Below, piece after piece: positions 6,400-9,275 of a stretch of 9,275 bases of DNA. The stretch lies in NCBI GenBank assembly GCA_011605715.1, contig JAAOZO010000110.1, positions 1-9,275 on the forward strand. The letters are read 5' to 3'. Position numbers and translations under genes: made by a program. The notes under the pieces were generated by a model. It searched no databases, was not told where the DNA came from, and saw only the letters and a list, made by a program, of their open reading frames with translations. Position 1 is the stretch's first letter; each line of letters opens with the position of its first letter. The stretch is from Nitrososphaerota archaeon. Lineage in GTDB: Archaea; Thermoproteota; EX4484-205; JAAOZO01.

Positions 6400-7089
6400 A
6401 AAACTACTCTTAAGCACTTCTACTTTGTTCTCCCATCCAACTATTAGCATGTCTACCATGTTCAAAAAAAGGCCTGTTTCTACAATACCAGGTATGCTTT
6501 TTAACTCTTTTTCAACCTCAGTTAGCTCTTTTTCTTTTGGCAATGTAACGTCTACAATTAATCCTCCTAAGTCTGAAATTACAGGTCCATATTTTGCTTT
6601 GCTCATTGTGCGAACTGCAGCTTTGTAGCCCTTCTCCCGAAGCTCTTCTAGTACCATTGAAGTAAATTGAGGAATCACCTCTATAGGTAAAGGTGTTTTT
6701 TCTCCTAATCTTTTCACTAGTTTTGAGTAGTCTACTATAAATATCCTTTTTTTAGAAAAGTGCGCTAGTATCTTTTCCATTGTTAGAGCCGCTCCTCCGC
6801 CCTTTATCATGTTCATATTTTGGTCTACTTCATCAGCACTGTCTAGGTAAACATCTAATTTTTTTACAGAAATTGGATTTGCTACACTTAGCCCATAACT
6901 TGAAAGAATTAAGGCTGTTTCTAAAGAAGATGGAACAAAAACTTTATCCAGAAAGTTCCCTCCTCTTATTTCCTTTAAAAGAATTCCAACTGTTGAGCCA
7001 GTTCCTATTCCTATTGTTTTCGATCCTCCAATGTATTTTATTGCTTCTTTTGCAGCAGACGCTTTTGCTTTTTCGAAATCATTGCTCAT
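6391..7089 (-). CDS. rpiA: Ribose-5-phosphate isomerase A
   Basis: Interconverts ribose 5-phosphate and ribulose 5-phosphate; in archaea it links the ribulose monophosphate route or the pentose pool to nucleotide synthesis. The 232 residues match the family length. Visible motifs are the phosphate-binding GIGTGSTVG (27-35), DSADEVD (83-89, usually DGADE), KGGGAALTMEKI (96-107) with the catalytic glutamate Glu105, and VDYSK (119-123). The C-terminal region contains PGIVETGLF, a typical RpiA closing motif. The Gly to Ser change in DGADE is mild and leaves both acids in place. The start is ATG, about 42 bp from a TATA-like box. It is transcribed divergently from the glycosylasparaginase gene and lies upstream of the DUF72-SWIM gene with a 27-bp gap. 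Confidence 0.95.
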   Translation of the reverse strand: MSNDFEKAKASAAKEAIKYIGGSKTIGIGTGSTVGILLKEIRGGNFLDKVFVPSSLETALILSSYGLSVANPISVKKLDVYLDSADEVDQNMNMIKGGGAALTMEKILAHFSKKRIFIVDYSKLVKRLGEKTPLPIEVIPQFTSMVLEELREKGYKAAVRTMSKAKYGPVISDLGGLIVDVTLPKEKELTEVEKELKSIPGIVETGLFLNMVDMLIVGWENKVEVLKSSFLY

Positions 7090-7124
7090 TTTTCATCAAA
7101 AGTTACTCAAGGCTTCTTTTTATC

Positions 7125-7138
7125 TGTTTTTAAAGTTT
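7125..7138 (-). promoter_or_regulatory. TATA promoter of rpiA
   Basis: On the minus strand the sequence CAAACTTTAAAAAC is a good box A match centred about 42 nt before the ATG, giving a leader of about 16 nt. Between this box and the + strand box at 7252 (about 110 nt) I see AT-rich DNA without a convincing gene or RNA. Confidence 0.5.
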
Positions 7139-7251
7139 GTAGCTCTTTGTTTACATTACTTTAAAAGAAAAGAGACCAGCAACTTAAGGCCACTTACAAT
7201 GCCATTTGCTTTTCTAAATAGCTTAGTTTAGTAAAATAGTTGTCGTTCAAA

Positions 7252-7260
7252 GTTTAAAAG
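7252..7260 (+). promoter_or_regulatory. TATA promoter of the glycosylasparaginase-like gene
   Basis: GTTTAAAAG is centred near 7256, 28 bp before the A of the ATG at 7284. Transcription would therefore begin within about two bases of the start codon, which predicts a leaderless mRNA. AAGGG at 7277-7281 could act as a weak ribosome site only if the transcript starts further upstream. Confidence 0.55.
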
Positions 7261-7283
7261 CTATCTTTAATTTTCCAAGGGTT

Positions 7284-8201
7284 ATGAAAGCGATAATAGC
7301 AACATGGCCTTTTGGATTGAAGGCAGTCGAATCCGGGTGGAGGATTCTAAAAAACGGTGGGTCTGCACTGGATGCTGTTGAAGCGTCTATAAGGGAAATA
7401 GAGAACGATTTCTCAAACAGGTCTGTTGGGCTGGGTGGATACCCTAATATTGCAGGCTTCATCGAGCTAGATGCAGCCATAATGGATGGCTCAACTTTTA
7501 GAGCAGGTTCCGTGGCGGCTGTAAGAAACGTTCAGAACCCAATATCTCTAGCTAGAAAAGTCATGGAGAACACTCCACATGTTATGATTGTAGGAGAGGG
7601 CGCAACTAAGCTTGCTAAGATCTTCGGTCTATACGTGGAGAAAGTTGATCTTCAGCCTGAAGCAAGGATGGAATGGGAGCGACGATTAAAAGCTGCTCTT
7701 TCCGCTCCACAACAAGAGGGATCGATCAACTTCTGGATGAAAATGGTTGCAGAGGGGCGTTACAATCATGATACAATCGGTTGTGTAGCTATAGATGATA
7801 ACAAGAATATTGTTGCCGGATGCTCAACCAGTGGTTACGCTTTTAAACTCGTAGGAAGAGTTGGCGATTCTCCAATAATAGGATCTGGGCTTTATGCGAA
7901 TAGCTTTGGAGGTGCAGCTGCAACTGGTTTAGGAGAAAACATAATGGTTCACAATGTTTCAAGGAAAGTAGTGGATTTCATTGAGCATGGACTCCCTGCA
8001 GACGAAGCTGCAGAAAAAACGGTGCAATACCTTCTCAAAATAGGTAAAAGAATAGACCATATATCATTTGTTTCGCTTGACAAGGACGGTCTTTTCGGAG
8101 CAGGCACTACAGAGGAGTCTTTTGAGTTCGCGGCAATGTCCGATGTTTTCTCAGAGCCACGTTTACTCAAAGTTGAGAAGGGAGCGCGTCTTCGTTTATG
8201 A
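7284..8201 (+). CDS. Glycosylasparaginase-like (isoaspartyl peptidase/asparaginase family) Ntn-hydrolase
   Basis: Predicted N4-(beta-N-acetylglucosaminyl)-L-asparaginase, which splits the GlcNAc-Asn bond left after glycoprotein breakdown. Family members mature by self-cleavage before a catalytic Thr. Here that is Thr164 in YNHDTIGCVAID, giving an alpha chain of 163 residues and a beta chain of 142. Other family marks are STSGYAF (181-187), VGRVGDSPIIGSGLYAN (190-206; Arg192 and Asp195 should bind the Asn substrate) and GGAAATGLGE (209-218; Thr214, Gly215). The N-terminus IATWPFG and GGSALDAVE (25-33) are typical. Length is close to bacterial enzymes without their export signal, and no signal peptide is visible. 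The gene is richer in G+C than most of the window, as is its convergent CBM9 neighbour, suggesting shared origin. A plain isoaspartyl peptidase or asparaginase is the alternative; the HDTIG...GRVGDSPI pattern favours glycosylasparaginase. Confidence 0.87.
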   Translation: MKAIIATWPFGLKAVESGWRILKNGGSALDAVEASIREIENDFSNRSVGLGGYPNIAGFIELDAAIMDGSTFRAGSVAAVRNVQNPISLARKVMENTPHVMIVGEGATKLAKIFGLYVEKVDLQPEARMEWERRLKAALSAPQQEGSINFWMKMVAEGRYNHDTIGCVAIDDNKNIVAGCSTSGYAFKLVGRVGDSPIIGSGLYANSFGGAAATGLGENIMVHNVSRKVVDFIEHGLPADEAAEKTVQYLLKIGKRIDHISFVSLDKDGLFGAGTTEESFEFAAMSDVFSEPRLLKVEKGARLRL

Positions 8202-8238
8202 ATATAAATAAATTTTTGGCATAAAGCCTAACAAACCC

Positions 8239-9093
8239 CTATTTTTCTCCAGGATTCTTGAGTTCTGTCACCTTTTGGGTTGAGAAGTGAATAAAAGGAA
8301 AACATTCAGGTATATGCGAATCCCATGCATAATGAGGACTCCAAGCCCAGCCACCTGAGTCCTGTGCTGGAGGAGCTTCTTTATACTGGTTGAATCGAAA
8401 GCAGTTGATGCGCCATACATCTCCATCCTTAGGCGGAAGGGCGCGATTATCCGGCATAGCTAATGCTTTCATACCTTCCCAAGGAAGAGCTATCTCAACA
8501 GTCCAGCCTCGATCTCTGTCGCTATTATCATTTAAGGTGCCATCAACATAAACAGCGCTTTTAAGCCCTGGAAAGTCCCAATTCCAGAACCCTATTCTTG
8601 GTCCTCTAGGATGGTTTTTAAAACCGACGCCATAAAACGGAAGTACTCCTGGTTTGTCCTTTTTAAACTCCGGAAGCTTGCTGTATCCAGCTTTCTCATA
8701 AGCTTCTTCCCATATGAAGAAAACTTCATAAATGGTTCCAAAGGCATTAATTTCAAATTCATAGTAAGCGTCTCTGCCTGCAATGAACAGTTCCACGTCG
8801 TTATCATTGTAAATCAGCGAGTCTCGCTTAGTCAGCGTGGCAGTTACGAGCGGCTCCTCTACCCAGAAGCCTACATACAAGTTCTTATCATCCCACAGGA
8901 TACTGGAATATGTATCATAAATCGGGATTCGCCCGTTTAATAGGTCTACGAAACGAGAAGAGCGAGGAGCAATTTTCCAGCATTCTTCATCCAAATGCCC
9001 GTCGATAGTAATATGTTCATCTATACGGTAGGCAGTGTAGTGAAGTATCTTTTCTTCAGGACACGGGAATACCAAATTCTTCAACGTGTTCAC
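8239..9093 (-). CDS. Stand-alone CBM9-like (carbohydrate-binding family 9-like) protein
   Basis: Predicted beta-sandwich protein of the CBM9-like family, often attached to xylanases or found alone as proteins of unknown function. Visible marks in order are ITIDGHLDEECWKIAP (28-43), ILWDDKNLYVGFWVEE (65-80), DNDVELFIAG (97-106), YYEFEINAFGTIYEVFF (110-126), GWTVEIALPWEGM (196-208), WRINCFRF (227-234), and a Trp-rich end GGWAWSP with PFIHF. The one domain fills all 284 residues; no catalytic module or membrane anchor is present. No signal peptide is seen, so it is cytoplasmic or exported by an unrecognised route. The GTG start is firmly placed: an in-frame TAA sits six bases upstream (9097-9099) and the TATA box lies about 23 bp away. 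G+C is higher than in the left and central genes. It converges on the glycosylasparaginase-like gene with a 37-bp gap. A sugar ligand is inference. Confidence 0.85.
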   Translation of the reverse strand: MNTLKNLVFPCPEEKILHYTAYRIDEHITIDGHLDEECWKIAPRSSRFVDLLNGRIPIYDTYSSILWDDKNLYVGFWVEEPLVTATLTKRDSLIYNDNDVELFIAGRDAYYEFEINAFGTIYEVFFIWEEAYEKAGYSKLPEFKKDKPGVLPFYGVGFKNHPRGPRIGFWNWDFPGLKSAVYVDGTLNDNSDRDRGWTVEIALPWEGMKALAMPDNRALPPKDGDVWRINCFRFNQYKEAPPAQDSGGWAWSPHYAWDSHIPECFPFIHFSTQKVTELKNPGEK

Positions 9094-9108
9094 TCGTTAC
9101 GTTAGTCG

Positions 9109-9122
9109 GTTATATATAAACT
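9109..9122 (-). promoter_or_regulatory. TATA promoter of the CBM9-like gene (leaderless)
   Basis: On the minus strand, AGTTTATATATAAC is a near-perfect archaeal TATA box with AAAG just upstream. Its centre near 9116 predicts transcription from about 9090-9093, at the GTG start codon. An in-frame stop at 9097-9099 excludes a longer protein. Confidence 0.7.
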
Positions 9123-9176
9123 TTGGGTATCCAGTTTATTTGACTTCATTTGGTTTTTAATCGTTCTTCTTTTTAA

Positions 9177-9190
9177 TTATTTTAAAATAA
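9177..9190. repeat. 14-bp perfect AT palindrome
   Basis: TTATTTTAAAATAA is its own reverse complement. It lies between the CBM9 promoter and the possible promoter at 9208. It could bind a dimeric regulator or serve as a TATA element in either direction, but AT-rich DNA produces such palindromes readily. Confidence 0.3.
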
Positions 9191-9207
9191 AAAATAAGTA
9201 GAATAAA

Positions 9208-9216
9208 GTTTATTAA
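9208..9216 (+). promoter_or_regulatory. Possible TATA box for a gene leaving the window
   Basis: GTTTATTAA is centred near 9212, which predicts transcription from about 9238, shortly before the candidate start codons at 9244 (GTG) and 9253 (TTG). The match is moderate and the surroundings are AT-rich. Confidence 0.3.
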
Positions 9217-9252
9217 GCTAATTTCTCGAGCCGTAAACAAAGAGTGCATAAA

Positions 9253-9275
9253 TTGAGTGAAAAAATAAGAAACGA
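9253..9275 (+). CDS. Possible N-terminus of a + strand gene running off the window
   Basis: From TTG 9253 the reading is M-S-E-K-I-R-N with no stop before the window ends; GTG 9244 is an in-frame alternative. The candidate start lies about 41 bp after a TATA-like box, similar in spacing to rpiA here. Too little sequence is present to identify a product, and chance is quite possible. Confidence 0.25.

Noticed and set aside
6780..7133. Long open frame rich in Leu opposite rpiA
   Set aside because: It lies antisense to a clearly conserved gene and has no family features, with Leu-rich composition typical of a shadow frame.
1..9275. CRISPR array, insertion sequence, toxin-antitoxin or defence genes
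   Set aside because: No regularly spaced repeats, transposase motifs or small paired genes were found on reading both strands.

Overview
This AT-rich window (about one third G+C by eye over most of its length) looks like chromosomal DNA of an archaeon. It carries an archaeal-type FEN-1, a type I prenyl diphosphate synthase of the ether-lipid pathway, a fused ADP-forming acyl-CoA synthetase and a thermophile-style aminopropyltransferase. Most start codons lie about 25-45 bp downstream of TATA-like boxes, with no clear Shine-Dalgarno sites, so leaderless or short-leader transcripts are likely. A thermophilic TACK-group (Thermoproteota-like) archaeon fits best, but I cannot place it more precisely.

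Left part (1-1797): the 3' end of an aminopropyltransferase gene (+) converges on the FEN-1 gene (-, TTG start). A 201-bp divergent gap separates FEN-1 from the next gene. It holds both promoters and, between them, an unexplained structured element: a perfect 14-bp inverted repeat around a 6-bp hairpin, flanked by further imperfect pairing.

Centre (1798-7089): a 717-residue fused acyl-CoA synthetase (ADP-forming) on + converges on three minus-strand genes. In transcription order these are rpiA, a DUF72 protein with a C-terminal SWIM-like zinc finger (27 bp after rpiA), and a geranylgeranyl-type diphosphate synthase with its own strong TATA box. These are mostly household functions: pentose phosphates for nucleotides, isoprenoid chains for lipids, and ATP from acyl-CoA. 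The DUF72-SWIM protein has no known role.

Right part (7090-9275): a glycosylasparaginase-like Ntn-hydrolase (+) and a stand-alone CBM9-like protein (-) converge with only 37 bp between them. Both are visibly richer in G+C than the rest and look like a later acquisition. They may act on glycoconjugates, but neither has an obvious signal peptide. The last 180 bases hold the CBM9 promoter, a 14-bp AT palindrome, and possibly the promoter and first codons of another + strand gene.

I see no rRNA, tRNA, CRISPR array, insertion sequence or defence system. The observations most worth following are the structured element at 1653-1758, the composition shift from 7284 onward, the DUF72-SWIM fusion, and key-residue substitutions in the acyl-CoA synthetase and the prenyl synthase.
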